In this document: in pieces, positions 1 to 7,189 of the stretch
Layout: each line of letters begins with the position of its first letter
How positions within the stretch are numbered: the stretch's first letter is position 1
Assembly: GCA_012719815.1 (NCBI GenBank)
Contig: JAAXZP010000157.1
Location: 1 to 13,116 of the forward strand
Reading direction: 5' to 3'
Source of the DNA: Christensenellaceae bacterium
GTDB lineage: Bacteria > Bacillota > Clostridia > Christensenellales > SZUA-584
Length of the DNA stretch: 13,116 nt
Notes under the pieces: model-generated
What the model saw: only the letters and a program-made list of their open reading frames with translations
What the model was told of the DNA's origin: nothing
Databases searched by the model: none
Made by a program: the position numbers and the translations under genes

Positions 1-462
1 AAGTCCATCAGCAACGCGTACAGCGAGCTGGAGCACCGCCTGGGCCGCGAGCCCACGGACAGCGAAGTGGCCAAGTATCTGGATATGTCTGAGGACGAGC
101 TGCAGAGTACGCTGGGCAAGTCACAGATGTTCAACATCATCCACTTCGAGGAGATGGTGAAGAACGACACCACCTGGGAATACATGGTCCAAAACCACGA
201 GAGCACGCTGGAAGAAGAAGTGGAAAACCGGGAGATGGTGGAGATTCTGGGCCGGATCATCGACAGTCTGCCGGAGAAGGAAAAGCTGGTCATCACGCTG
301 TATTATTACGAGGAGATGACGCTCAAGGAGATCGCCGAGGTGCTGGGCGTATCGGAATCCCGCGTGTCGCAGATTCATTCCAAAGTCGTGATGAAACTGC
401 GCAACAAGATGCAGTACGCCGGCATCTATGAACCGGCAGCCGCCGCCGCGAGCGCCAGGTAA
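1..462 (+). CDS. fliA: RNA polymerase sigma-28 factor FliA/SigD (3' part)
   Basis: C-terminal 153 residues of the flagellar sigma factor that directs RNA polymerase to late flagellar promoters such as flagellin. The reading frame is open from the first base, so the start lies upstream of the window; the GTG at 67 is internal. Residues 1-50 of the fragment fit sigma region 3 (a LGREPTDSEVAKYL stretch). Residues 70-137 fit region 4: SLPEKEKLVITLYYYEEMT followed by the helix-turn-helix TLKEIAEVLGVSESRVSQIHS, which reads the -35 element. The region 3 to region 4 spacing and the YYYEEMTLKEI core are typical of the FliA/SigD/WhiG group rather than the housekeeping sigma. An alanine-rich tail (AAAAASAR) ends the protein. 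A SwrB-like gene follows after 16 bases, the same order as sigD-swrB in Bacillus. A matching sigma-28 promoter is seen before the flagellin gene in this window. Confidence 0.95.
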   Translation, partial: KSISNAYSELEHRLGREPTDSEVAKYLDMSEDELQSTLGKSQMFNIIHFEEMVKNDTTWEYMVQNHESTLEEEVENREMVEILGRIIDSLPEKEKLVITLYYYEEMTLKEIAEVLGVSESRVSQIHSKVVMKLRNKMQYAGIYEPAAAAASAR

Positions 463-478
463 GGGGAAAGGAAAAGCG

Positions 479-1066
479 ATGGATATCACACATTACGCGT
501 TTGCAACCTATATATTTCTGCTGGCCATAGCCGGCGCCTGGTTTTTGGCAAAGGTGTTCCGCGCGGGCAAAGGCAAGGACAGCAAGTCCTCCTACGAGAA
601 AGAGCAGCGCCTTTTCACAATGTACCAGAACCTGGAGGATATGCTTGCCGGCTTCGAGGAGCTGGCTGAGGAGACCAGAAAGAGCACGGAAGAGGCGCTC
701 AGGAAGTCGGAGCAGGCGCTTATGCAGGCTTCGGAGATGGTGGAGGAAGCCCGCAGGCTGACCCGGCAGCTCGAGGCCGCGGAAACGACGGCCCAGGCGG
801 AGGAGCCGCGCGGCGAACTGTGGCGCGAGCAGCCGAAAGCGGCGGATCCGGAGCCTGAACAGCAGAAGTTGGAACAGGCTTGGGAAGAGCCCGCGCCAAA
901 GCCGGTCCAGAAGGCGGAAGACAGCGGCCAGGTGAGCTCGCCGCTGAAAACGAACGAAAAGATAAGGCTGCTGAGCGCCCAGGGTCTGATGCCGGTGGAG
1001 ATCGCCAAAACGCTGGGCATCTCTGTCCGCGAGGTCACGCTGGCGCTGGAGCTGGGCCGCAAATAA
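479..1066 (+). CDS. swrB: SwrB-like flagellar assembly protein (DUF6115 type)
   Basis: A 195-residue single-pass membrane protein. Residues 8-27 form a hydrophobic N-terminal segment, followed by a basic stretch (VFRAGKGKDSK). Residues 40-105 are charged and heptad-like, so probably coiled coil. Residues 106-155 are a Pro/Glu/Gln-rich linker. Residues 160-193 look like a small helix-turn-helix (IRLLSAQGLMPVEIAKTLGISVREVTLAL). This layout and the position directly after the sigma-28 gene match Bacillus SwrB, which promotes early assembly or activation of the flagellar basal body and export gate. The start was set at ATG 479 because GGGGAAAGG at 463-471 lies in good position before it; an in-frame start further upstream would lie inside fliA. 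Sequence identity to SwrB outside the C-terminal motif cannot be judged by eye, so the role is inferred from architecture and context. Confidence 0.75.
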   Translation: MDITHYAFATYIFLLAIAGAWFLAKVFRAGKGKDSKSSYEKEQRLFTMYQNLEDMLAGFEELAEETRKSTEEALRKSEQALMQASEMVEEARRLTRQLEAAETTAQAEEPRGELWREQPKAADPEPEQQKLEQAWEEPAPKPVQKAEDSGQVSSPLKTNEKIRLLSAQGLMPVEIAKTLGISVREVTLALELGRK

Positions 1067-1124
1067 AGGCTCAAGTGGCCTGTCTGGAGTCACGATACAA
1101 TAAGAAGAAAAAGTTGAGGGAGTT

Positions 1125-1859
1125 ATGCTTCGAAGTTTTTATATAGCCGGCACGGGTATGCTGGCGCAGCGGGAAAAGATGGATATTGTGACCAACAATA
1201 TCATCAATGTGGACACGACGGGGTATAAAAAGGATATGCTGATTACCCGGTCGTTTAAGGATATGATGATCCAGAGCATGAACGGGCAGGACATCGGCCC
1301 GCTGAACACCGGCATCCATGTGGACGACGTGGTGACGTCGTTCGAACAGGGCAACCTGGAGCAGACCGACCGCCTCACAGACGTGGCGCTGGAGGGCGAC
1401 GGCTTTTTTGCGGTTAATACCCCCGCGGGCGTCCGCTACACGCGGGACGGCGCGTTTGCCGTGAGCCGTGACGGGTATCTGGTGAACAGTGAAGGCAATT
1501 ACATACAGGGCGTAACCGGCAACATATTCGTGGGCAGCGGCGAATTCACCATCGATGAGCAGGGCTATGTGACGGTAAACGGCCAAACGGTGAACAGGCT
1601 GCTGCTGGTCACGTTTGAGAACCTGGCGGGGCTGGAAAAGGTGGGCTCCAATATGTTCGCGCAGGGAGCGGCCGGCGCGCCGCAGCAGGCGACCGGCTGC
1701 CAGGTGAAACAGGGATATCTGGAAACCTCCAATGTAAACATGGCGGAAGAAATGGTGGCCATGGTCGAGCTGAACCGGGCGTATCAGGTGAACCAGCGCG
1801 TGCTGACGATGCTGGATCAGTCGCTTGGAAAAACGGTCAACGAAGTGGGAAAGGTGTAA
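1125..1859 (+). CDS. flgF: Flagellar basal-body rod protein, FlgF-like (FlhO type)
   Basis: A 244-residue axial protein of the FlgF/FlgG family, a component of the rod that joins the MS ring to the hook. It is exported by the flagellar type III system and has no cleaved signal. Residues 1-35 carry the family N-terminal motif (MLRSFYIAGTGM, then NNIINVDTTGYKK). LEGDGFFAV, near residue 88, is the central FlgE/F/G signature. The C-terminus (QGYLETSNVNMAEEMVAMVELNRAYQ) is the second conserved helix that packs in the D0 core. ATG 1125 is preceded by GAGGG at 1116-1120. It stands 8 bases before a second rod gene, matching the paired flhO-flhP (flgF-flgG) arrangement of Bacillota. Assignment to the family is firm; choosing FlgF over FlgG is less so and rests on order and on the better FlgG match of the next gene. 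Confidence 0.85.
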   Translation: MLRSFYIAGTGMLAQREKMDIVTNNIINVDTTGYKKDMLITRSFKDMMIQSMNGQDIGPLNTGIHVDDVVTSFEQGNLEQTDRLTDVALEGDGFFAVNTPAGVRYTRDGAFAVSRDGYLVNSEGNYIQGVTGNIFVGSGEFTIDEQGYVTVNGQTVNRLLLVTFENLAGLEKVGSNMFAQGAAGAPQQATGCQVKQGYLETSNVNMAEEMVAMVELNRAYQVNQRVLTMLDQSLGKTVNEVGKV

Positions 1860-1867
1860 GGTAGAAA

Positions 1868-2620
1868 ATGCAGACATTACATTCCGCAAAACTCGGGCTG
1901 TTGGCCCAGCAAAACCGCATGAGCGTGATCGCCAACAACATGGCCAACGTGAGCACGCCGGGCTATAAGAGCCAGCGCACGGACTTCAAGGACGCGCTGT
2001 ATACGCAGATACTCAACCCTGCGGAGCTGGACACGACCGGGCTTGAGCAGGGGACAGGCGTACTGACAGCTGCCACCAACAGTGATTTTATTCAGGGCAC
2101 CGTGCTGAGCACCGGCGAGAGCCTGGATATGTATATCGACGGAGAAGGATATTTCTGCATTGAGGATATTGACGGAACGTTAACATACACGCGCAACGGC
2201 GCTTTTGCGATTTCCGACGAAGCGGACGGCAACTGGCTGGTGAACGCAAACGGCCGTTACGTGCTGGACGAAAACATGAACAGGATTGCCATACCCGAAA
2301 ACGCGCAGGAGATTTCGGTAAGCGCGGACGGGACGCTGACGGCGGACGGCACTGTGCTGGGCCGGCTGGGCATCGTCACGTTTGTCAACCGGAACGGGCT
2401 GCAATCTGCGGGCAATTCTCTCTACCGGGCGACGGAGGCGTCGGGCGAACCGCAGCCGTCCAATTCGGTGGTTCGTCAGGGCGGGCTGGAGGCGTCCAAC
2501 GTCAATGTCGCGGTGGAGATGACCCGGCTGATCCGGGCGCAGAAAGCGTTCGCGATGGCGAGCCGCGCGGTGTCCATATGGGACGAGATGGCGGCTACCA
2601 CGAACAATCTGCGAACTTGA
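1868..2620 (+). CDS. flgG: Flagellar basal-body rod protein, FlgG-like (FlhP type)
   Basis: A 250-residue rod protein of the same family as its upstream neighbour, but clearly diverged. The N-terminal helix carries IANNMANVSTPGYKSQRTDF (about residues 21-40), the classical rod/hook motif. YIDGEGYFCIE is the central signature. The C-terminus (QGGLEASNVNVAVEMTRLIRAQKAF, then a final helix ending ATTNNLRT) resembles distal-rod FlgG, which usually ends with a Met-rich helix and an NNLR-like tail. It is probably a distal rod subunit exported through the flagellar secretion system. The start at ATG 1868 has only a modest AGGTAG ribosome site 8 bases upstream, and the 8-base gap from flgF suggests translational coupling. 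The two rod genes could also be named flhO and flhP. Confidence 0.85.
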   Translation: MQTLHSAKLGLLAQQNRMSVIANNMANVSTPGYKSQRTDFKDALYTQILNPAELDTTGLEQGTGVLTAATNSDFIQGTVLSTGESLDMYIDGEGYFCIEDIDGTLTYTRNGAFAISDEADGNWLVNANGRYVLDENMNRIAIPENAQEISVSADGTLTADGTVLGRLGIVTFVNRNGLQSAGNSLYRATEASGEPQPSNSVVRQGGLEASNVNVAVEMTRLIRAQKAFAMASRAVSIWDEMAATTNNLRT

Positions 2621-2627
2621 TTAAGCT

Positions 2628-2634
2628 GGAGGTG
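2628..2634 (+). promoter_or_regulatory. Ribosome binding site fixing the yvyF start at 2640
   Basis: GGAGGTG lies 5 bases before ATG 2640. A GTG at 2637 is in frame but only 2 bases from this site, so ATG 2640 is preferred. The flgM and flgN genes downstream show the same GAGGTGA-plus-5 arrangement. Confidence 0.7.
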
Positions 2635-2639
2635 CCGTG

Positions 2640-3047
2640 ATGAGCGTAAGAGTGCTGTCATGTAAGATATGCGGAAAGCTGTTCCAGTCGTTCGGGGCCG
2701 GCTATTGTCCGGGGTGCGCCGACGAGATGGACAAAGCTTTCGTTAAGATAAAAGAATATATTTATGATCATGAAAACGCCACGATTGTTGATATCGTGGA
2801 GGGTACTGGCATCTCAGAGAAGTATGTGCTGCAATTCTTAAAGGAAGGCCGGTTGAGCATCGAGGGCGCAGCAGACGTTTTGAGATGCGAAGACTGCGGC
2901 CGTCCGATATCCAGCGGTCGTTACTGCAGCAACTGCCGGGAGAAACTGGCGAATGTGCTGAGCAGTGCGGTGGAAGGAAAGAAGAAAAGCATGCCCGCCA
3001 TCAGCACACAGGGCAAAATGCACGGCAAATATGGACGGAAAAACTGA
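2640..3047 (+). CDS. yvyF: YvyF-family flagellar operon protein with two zinc ribbons
   Basis: A 135-residue protein matching the flagellar operon family typified by Bacillus YvyF (TIGR03826), whose molecular role is poorly known. Two Cys4 clusters are visible: C8-x2-C11 with C23-x2-C26 near the N-terminus, and C83-x2-C86 with C96-x2-C99 near the C-terminus. Each is likely to hold one zinc ion. Between them, residues 48-72 (ATIVDIVEGTGISEKYVLQFLKEGRL) look like a helix-turn-helix of MerR or winged-helix type. The tail is basic (GKKKS, then GKMHGKYGRKN). The overall look is of a small nucleic-acid-binding or regulatory protein. It sits directly before flgM with a 15-base gap, as in Bacillus. 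Family assignment rests on cysteine layout, length and position; the regulatory role is inference. Confidence 0.85.
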   Translation: MSVRVLSCKICGKLFQSFGAGYCPGCADEMDKAFVKIKEYIYDHENATIVDIVEGTGISEKYVLQFLKEGRLSIEGAADVLRCEDCGRPISSGRYCSNCREKLANVLSSAVEGKKKSMPAISTQGKMHGKYGRKN

Positions 3048-3050
3048 GTA

Positions 3051-3057
3051 GAGGTGA
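3051..3057 (+). promoter_or_regulatory. Ribosome binding site fixing the flgM start at 3063
   Basis: GAGGTGA lies 5 bases before GTG 3063. The in-frame GTG at 3054 overlaps this site and so is unlikely to be used. Confidence 0.7.
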
Positions 3058-3062
3058 TTTTG

Positions 3063-3344
3063 GTGAGGATCAATTCCATCCCCCCGAAGGAACTGCTGAT
3101 GCAGTATGTACACGTGCGGGAGAAACTGGCGGTGGAAACGCCTCCGTCCGGTGTGGACAAGACAGAGCTGACGGACAAGGCTCAAACTTTTTCGCTGGCG
3201 ATGAAAGCCGTCAAGGAGGCTCTGGAGACCCGGACGCCGGAGGAGACAGCCCGCCTCAACCAGATTGCAGCACAGGTGAAAAGCGGCACATACTTTGTGC
3301 CGGGCTTCAAGGTGGCAGGAAAGATTATGGGTATTCCGGACTGA
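3063..3344 (+). CDS. flgM: Anti-sigma-28 factor FlgM
   Basis: A 93-residue protein that should bind FliA and hold it inactive until the hook-basal body is finished, when FlgM is exported. The N-terminus MRINSI resembles the MKIN start of Bacillus FlgM. The Pro/Gly-rich stretch at residues 25-33 is probably disordered. Residues 39-90 form the predicted sigma-binding helices (DKAQTFSLAMKAVKEAL, then RLNQIAAQVKSGTYFVP, then KVAGKIMG); the last matches the FlgM C-terminal pattern of I..I..G.Y.....KIA..I. GTG 3063 was chosen from its GAGGTGA site and from the MRIN N-terminus; starts at 3054 or 3060 would add three or one residues. It lies between yvyF and flgN, the standard order. Its target sigma factor is encoded about 2.6 kb upstream in the same run. 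Confidence 0.88.
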   Translation: MRINSIPPKELLMQYVHVREKLAVETPPSGVDKTELTDKAQTFSLAMKAVKEALETRTPEETARLNQIAAQVKSGTYFVPGFKVAGKIMGIPD

Positions 3345-3386
3345 GAGCCGCGGCTTGAGAGGCAAGCAGGTGCGGAACTGATATTT

Positions 3387-3393
3387 GAGGTGA
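3387..3393 (+). promoter_or_regulatory. Ribosome binding site fixing the flgN start at TTG 3399
   Basis: GAGGTGA lies 5 bases before TTG 3399, the same geometry as for yvyF and flgM. The alternative GTG at 3390 falls inside this site and has no ribosome site of its own. Confidence 0.6.
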
Positions 3394-3398
3394 GGGTT

Positions 3399-3899
3399 TT
3401 GGAAGATTTGCTGAATGGCTTGATTGATGTGGTGCAGCAGGAACTGACCGTATATCAGAGCGTACTCGGAAAGGCCAATCAGAAAAAGGAAGCGCTTATA
3501 AAGAATGACATTAGCATGCTGGAGCACATTGTGGCGCGGGAATCCGGCATCGTAAAAACGATGCAGGAGTTGGAACAGCGGCGCGAGGGCCTGATTCGGG
3601 CTATCGCAGAGAAGCACGGCCTGGATGAGCAGAAAGCCACTCTGGCGGACATTGCGGCGCTGTATCCGGATAAAAGCGAGACGCTGCTGACGCTGAAAAC
3701 TGAATTGAGCCGCGTATTGGCTGAGATTCAGAAACTGAACGAGGCCAACAAGGCGCTGCTCGATACGCATTTGCAATATACATCGTTTTGCATCAATCTG
3801 CTGACAGGAGGTTCCAGCCCATTTGGCACCTATTCCAATTCGGGACAGATAAGCGAACAGCAGGAAAGCAAGACGCTTGTTTTGGACCAAATGGTGTAG
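3399..3899 (+). CDS. flgN: Flagellar export chaperone FlgN
   Basis: A 166-residue, almost wholly helical cytoplasmic protein, predicted to bind the C-termini of FlgK and FlgL and bring them to the export gate. Residues 1-135 form long amphipathic heptad-like helices (LLNGLIDVVQQELTVYQSVL, then KKEALIKNDISMLEHIVARES). The KKEALIKNDI..LE..V..E pattern is typical of FlgN. The last 30 residues are Gly/Ser/Gln-rich and probably flexible. Its cognate clients follow immediately: flgK begins 12 bases after the stop. The TTG start is supported by ribosome site spacing; GTG 3390 would add three residues. A 54-base gap separates it from flgM and holds no obvious promoter. Length is close to the usual 140-165 residues. 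Confidence 0.88.
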   Translation: MEDLLNGLIDVVQQELTVYQSVLGKANQKKEALIKNDISMLEHIVARESGIVKTMQELEQRREGLIRAIAEKHGLDEQKATLADIAALYPDKSETLLTLKTELSRVLAEIQKLNEANKALLDTHLQYTSFCINLLTGGSSPFGTYSNSGQISEQQESKTLVLDQMV

Positions 3900-3911
3900 C
3901 AAAGGAGAATT

Positions 3912-5426
3912 ATGTCCAGTTTGTTTTATGGTCTGGAGATAGCCAGAACAGGATTGACGGTAAGCCAGAAAGCGATTAACCTTTCGGGCCACAATATCGC
4001 GAACGCCAACACGGAAGGGTATACCCGGCAGCGGCTGGTCATCAGTTCAATCCAGCCGGCGTCGGTGAATGTGCGCCTGTCTTCCATCAGCAAAGGCAGC
4101 GTGGGCGGCGGCGCGACGGTATCGCTTGTGGATCAGATACGCAACGATTACCTGGATCGTCAGTTCCGCAACCAGAATACCCGCCTTGGCTATTGGCAGG
4201 TAAAAGCTGATGAGTTGGAATACATCGAGATGGTGGTCAACGAGCTTTCGGAGGATACCAGCATCTCGTCCGTATTGGCTGATTTTTTTCAAAGCCTGAG
4301 CGACCTGGCCGAGAACGATCCGTCCAGCAAGGAAATTCGCACCTCGGTGCAGCAAAACGCGCTGAAGATGACGGAGGCGTTCAACCAGTATTACGAACAG
4401 CTGGTGGAGCTGCAGAATCTGTATAACGACAAGATGGCCGGAACCGTGGCCAGAATCAACACGCTGCTCACGAATATAGCGGACAACAACCGGCAGATTT
4501 TTGCCTACGAGCTGTCGGGCGAAAAGGCTAACGAGCTTCGCGATACGCGCAACCTCATGATCGATGAGCTGTCCAGGCTGATCGATATCTCCGTCACGGA
4601 GTCGGAAAAAGGCGAGATCATCATCAAATGCGGCAATACAGAGCTGGTGAACCATTTGGCCGTGACGACGCTGAAAGCGCAACCGGACCCCGATTATTAT
4701 GATTTTTATAGAATATACCCGAGCGGCATGTCTGAGGAGCTAAAATTCAGCGGCGGCGAGCTGAAGGCTTATCAGGACCTTCGCGACGGCGACTCGGCGG
4801 ACAACATGGGCATCCCGCGCATCATAGAAAACCTGAATACGCTGGCGCGGAGCATCGCGAAGGAGTTTAACGATATACACAAAACCGGTTACACGATGCC
4901 CAACGGAGAGGAGGACTCCAGGAATGGCGTTTTCCTGTTCGCCGTGCCCAAGGCGGTGGACGAGTTCGGGAATGAATATGAAGAGTACAGCGCCATCACG
5001 GCGGGCAATTTTACGCTGTCGGCCGAAGTGCTGGAAAGCGTGTTCAATATCGCGGCGTCCGACCAGAAGATTGACTTCTCCGCCGGAAACACGCAGCAAG
5101 GCAACAACAGGATCGCGCTGGCTATGGTGACGCTGGCGTCCAGAACCGACCTGCCCGTTGTGGGCAACTTTGAAGAGTTTTTAAAGTCCACAATGGTGGA
5201 AGTGGGCACTGAAAGCGCTTCTTGCAAGAGTAAAGCGGAGAGCCAGCAGACCATTGTAGAAAACGTGAACGACCGCAGGCAGTCGATATCCGGCGTGTCG
5301 CTGGATGAAGAGATGGTACAGCTGATATCCAGCCAGCATGCGTATTCGGCTGCGGCCCGTATGATGACGGCGGTGGACGAAGCGCTGGATGTGCTGATCA
5401 ACCGCACAGGCCGCGTGGGCCTGTAA
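3912..5426 (+). CDS. flgK: Hook-associated protein 1, FlgK
   Basis: A 504-residue hook-filament junction protein that forms the first adaptor ring on the hook tip. Residues 1-40 carry the axial-protein N-terminal motif (GLEIARTGLTVSQKAINLSG, then HNIANANTEGYTRQR). A FlgK-type helical domain follows (DYLDRQFRNQNTRLGYW, then a long coiled helix SVLADFFQSLSDLAENDPSS at about 120-140). The middle is a beta-rich domain, and the C-terminus (SGVSLDEEMVQLISSQHAYSA) is the second D0 helix shared by FlgK and FlgE. ATG 3912 has an AAGGAG ribosome site at about 3901-3906. The length matches the roughly 500 residues of Bacillus FlgK, shorter than many proteobacterial forms. It sits between its chaperone gene and flgL. 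Confidence 0.96.
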   Translation: MSSLFYGLEIARTGLTVSQKAINLSGHNIANANTEGYTRQRLVISSIQPASVNVRLSSISKGSVGGGATVSLVDQIRNDYLDRQFRNQNTRLGYWQVKADELEYIEMVVNELSEDTSISSVLADFFQSLSDLAENDPSSKEIRTSVQQNALKMTEAFNQYYEQLVELQNLYNDKMAGTVARINTLLTNIADNNRQIFAYELSGEKANELRDTRNLMIDELSRLIDISVTESEKGEIIIKCGNTELVNHLAVTTLKAQPDPDYYDFYRIYPSGMSEELKFSGGELKAYQDLRDGDSADNMGIPRIIENLNTLARSIAKEFNDIHKTGYTMPNGEEDSRNGVFLFAVPKAVDEFGNEYEEYSAITAGNFTLSAEVLESVFNIAASDQKIDFSAGNTQQGNNRIALAMVTLASRTDLPVVGNFEEFLKSTMVEVGTESASCKSKAESQQTIVENVNDRRQSISGVSLDEEMVQLISSQHAYSAAARMMTAVDEALDVLINRTGRVGL

Positions 5427-5450
5427 ACCAACCGATAGGGGGATAGTACG

Positions 5451-6386
5451 GTGCGGATAACCACTGGAATGATGCAGGATAACTACTTAAAGTGCCTGAG
5501 CCGGAATATGGGCAAAATGGTGAGCCTGCAATATCAGATGGCGACGGGAAAGCGGCTGAACAAGATGTCGGACGACCCGGTGGACGCCATGTCGGTGATG
5601 CAGTTCCGCGTCAAGCTCTACAAGAGCGAGCGGTACCGGGAGAGCGTGGAAAGAGGCCTCACCTGGCTGCAGCAGACCGAATCGTCGGTGATGGAGCTCA
5701 ATGAGATAATAAAATCCGCCTATGAGACGGTCATCCAGATCACCAACGACTGGCTGGGCGACGACGATAAGAAAGCTGCCGCGGAACTGATCGGCCAGCT
5801 GAGAGACCATGTGCTGACCATAGGCAACGCCCAGTCGGGCACCCAGTATATCTTCGGCGGGTATAACACCAAAAAAGCCCCTTTTACGGTGGACAGCAGC
5901 GGGAAACTGCTGTATAACGGCCTTGATCTTATGGACGCCGCCAACCCGGCGCTGATCGAAGAGAGCGAGACAAACATCGAATATGAGGTGGGGTTCAACC
6001 TCAGGATGAACGTGTCGGTGAACGGCGTGCAGCTGCTGGGAATGGGCGAGAACAATATTTATTCTGTGCTCGACAGCCTGTATAACGCGCTGAAAGACGG
6101 CGCCCCGGCGGATGAACTGACTGCCTATGCCGGCAAGCTGCAGGACGCCCAGAGCCATGTGCTTTCCGTATTGGGCGACATCGGCGGCCGCGTAAACCGG
6201 CTGGAGCTGATAGCCAACCGATACGACGAGGACCAGCTGATGTACACCGATATCAAGTCCAAGCTGGAAGACGTGGACCAGGCGGAAGCACTGATGAATT
6301 TCAAAATGGCTGAGTATGTATACAATGCGGCGCTGCAGGTCGGCTCCAGGATTGTGCAGCCGTCGCTGGTCGATTTTCTGAAATAA
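5451..6386 (+). CDS. flgL: Hook-associated protein 3, FlgL
   Basis: A 311-residue flagellin-like junction protein that joins the FlgK ring to the filament. The N-terminus MRITTGMMQDNYL and the stretch QMATGKRLNKMSDDPVDAM (residues 29-48) match the FlgL form of the flagellin D0/D1 helix. The middle (QYIFGGYNTKKAPF) is the conserved FlgL signature. The C-terminus (LEDVDQAEALMNFKMAEYVYNAALQVG, ending PSLVDFL) is the second flagellin-like helix. GTG 5451 follows AGGGGGAT at 5437-5444. The next gene is fliW; the yviE gene that separates flgL from fliW in Bacillus is missing here. Export is expected through FlgN and the flagellar type III system. Confidence 0.96.
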   Translation: MRITTGMMQDNYLKCLSRNMGKMVSLQYQMATGKRLNKMSDDPVDAMSVMQFRVKLYKSERYRESVERGLTWLQQTESSVMELNEIIKSAYETVIQITNDWLGDDDKKAAAELIGQLRDHVLTIGNAQSGTQYIFGGYNTKKAPFTVDSSGKLLYNGLDLMDAANPALIEESETNIEYEVGFNLRMNVSVNGVQLLGMGENNIYSVLDSLYNALKDGAPADELTAYAGKLQDAQSHVLSVLGDIGGRVNRLELIANRYDEDQLMYTDIKSKLEDVDQAEALMNFKMAEYVYNAALQVGSRIVQPSLVDFLK

Positions 6387-6414
6387 CTTTACGAGATGGA
6401 TTGAGGAGAAACGT

Positions 6415-6900
6415 ATGCTGATTGAGACCGAGCGCTTCGGATGTTTTGATACCAAGGACAGCAAGCTGATAGAGTTTCCGTCGGGGATACCCGGGTTTGA
6501 GGACCTGCATTATTTTATCATACTGGAGATTCCCCAGACCAAACCGATATACTGGCTGCAGTCTACGGAGAACAAATATGTTGCGTTGCCCGTGATATTG
6601 ACTTTTGAGATACTGGACGATTATTATATCGATATCCGGGAGAATGAACTGGAAGACCTCATGGTGGAGAGCCAGAACGATCTGCTGGTGATGAACGTGG
6701 TGGTGATACCGGAGCAGGTAAACCAGATGACTGTCAACCTGGCAGCCCCCATCGTCATCAACACCAAACGCGGTATCGGCAAACAGATCATCATTGACGC
6801 GCAGGCTCTGCCGATACGGTGGCCGATCTATGATGCCATCATGAGGAGCCTGATAAAAGGGGGACAACAGGATGCTGGTGCTGTCCAGGAAAGCCGGTGA
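6415..6900 (+). CDS. fliW: Flagellar assembly factor FliW
   Basis: A 161-residue cytoplasmic beta-barrel protein. In Bacillus FliW binds either flagellin or CsrA: when flagellin is being secreted, freed FliW sequesters CsrA and allows flagellin translation. Family signatures are IEFPSGIPGFEDLHYFIIL (about residues 19-37), FEILDDYYIDI, the segment MNVVVIPEQVNQMTVNLAAPIVIN, and IIIDAQALPIRWPI. ATG 6415 has GAGGAGA at about 6402-6408. The last 29 bases overlap csrA, giving a C-terminal extension (KGGQQDAGAVQESR) beyond the usual FliW end and implying coupled translation with its partner. Confidence 0.95.
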   Translation: MLIETERFGCFDTKDSKLIEFPSGIPGFEDLHYFIILEIPQTKPIYWLQSTENKYVALPVILTFEILDDYYIDIRENELEDLMVESQNDLLVMNVVVIPEQVNQMTVNLAAPIVINTKRGIGKQIIIDAQALPIRWPIYDAIMRSLIKGGQQDAGAVQESR

Positions 6901-7087
6901 AGGCATCACGGTAAATCAGGATATTTCGATCGAGATCCTTTCCATCGAAGGGGACAGGGTACGCATTGGCATCCAGGCTCCCAAGGATGTGCGCATATAC
7001 CGCAGTGAACTGCTGGACCAGACGATTGATCTGAACAGGGCTGCGGTGAAAACGCCGAATATTTCTTTTGGCGTTGCCCAGCCGTAG
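6872..7087 (+). CDS. csrA: Translational regulator CsrA
   Basis: A 71-residue RNA-binding protein that represses translation by binding GGA motifs in mRNA leaders. The MLVLSRKAGEGI start, IEGDRVRIGIQAPKDVRIYR and SELLDQTI are family hallmarks. L4, R6 and R44, used for RNA contact in CsrA/RsmA proteins, are present. The residue at position 55 is Asn, which I recall as the position important for FliW binding in Bacillus CsrA. The C-terminal tail (KTPNISFGVAQP) is short. ATG 6872 is preceded by AAAAGGGGG at 6855-6863 inside fliW. The likely regulated target, flagellin, lies 0.85 kb away on the opposite strand with a CsrA-like site in its leader. It is the last gene before a terminator. Confidence 0.97.
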   Translation: MLVLSRKAGEGITVNQDISIEILSIEGDRVRIGIQAPKDVRIYRSELLDQTIDLNRAAVKTPNISFGVAQP

Positions 7088-7164
7088 CGGACTGACAGGA
7101 TGTTGCGGGACCTTCATGACAGGCCTCGGCTTAAAGCTGATGACAAAACCTTGACGGGATAACC

Positions 7165-7189
7165 GCCTCGCTTAAAAGCGGGGCTTTTT
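7165..7189 (+). terminator. Rho-independent terminator after csrA
   Basis: A seven-pair stem (7165-7171 with 7178-7184, one G-U pair) with a TTAAAA loop, followed by TTTTT at 7185-7189. It lies 78 bases after the csrA stop and should end the plus-strand flagellar transcript. Confidence 0.8.

Noticed and set aside
67..69. GTG as the start of the sigma factor gene
   Set aside because: The frame is open to base 1 and codes for conserved sigma region 3 upstream of it, so the real start lies outside the window.
2838..3992. Long minus-strand frame of 384 codons opposite yvyF, flgM, flgN and flgK
   Set aside because: Antisense to four well-supported genes; His/Gln/Leu-rich composition typical of shadow frames in GC-rich coding DNA.
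5430..5437. Sigma-28-like -10 box (ACCGATAG) before flgL
   Set aside because: No TAAA at the required 15-base spacing; the nearest TAAA is only 4 bases upstream.
6811..6818. GCCGATAC within fliW resembling a sigma-28 -10 box
   Set aside because: No TAAA element 15 bases upstream, and it lies inside conserved fliW coding sequence.
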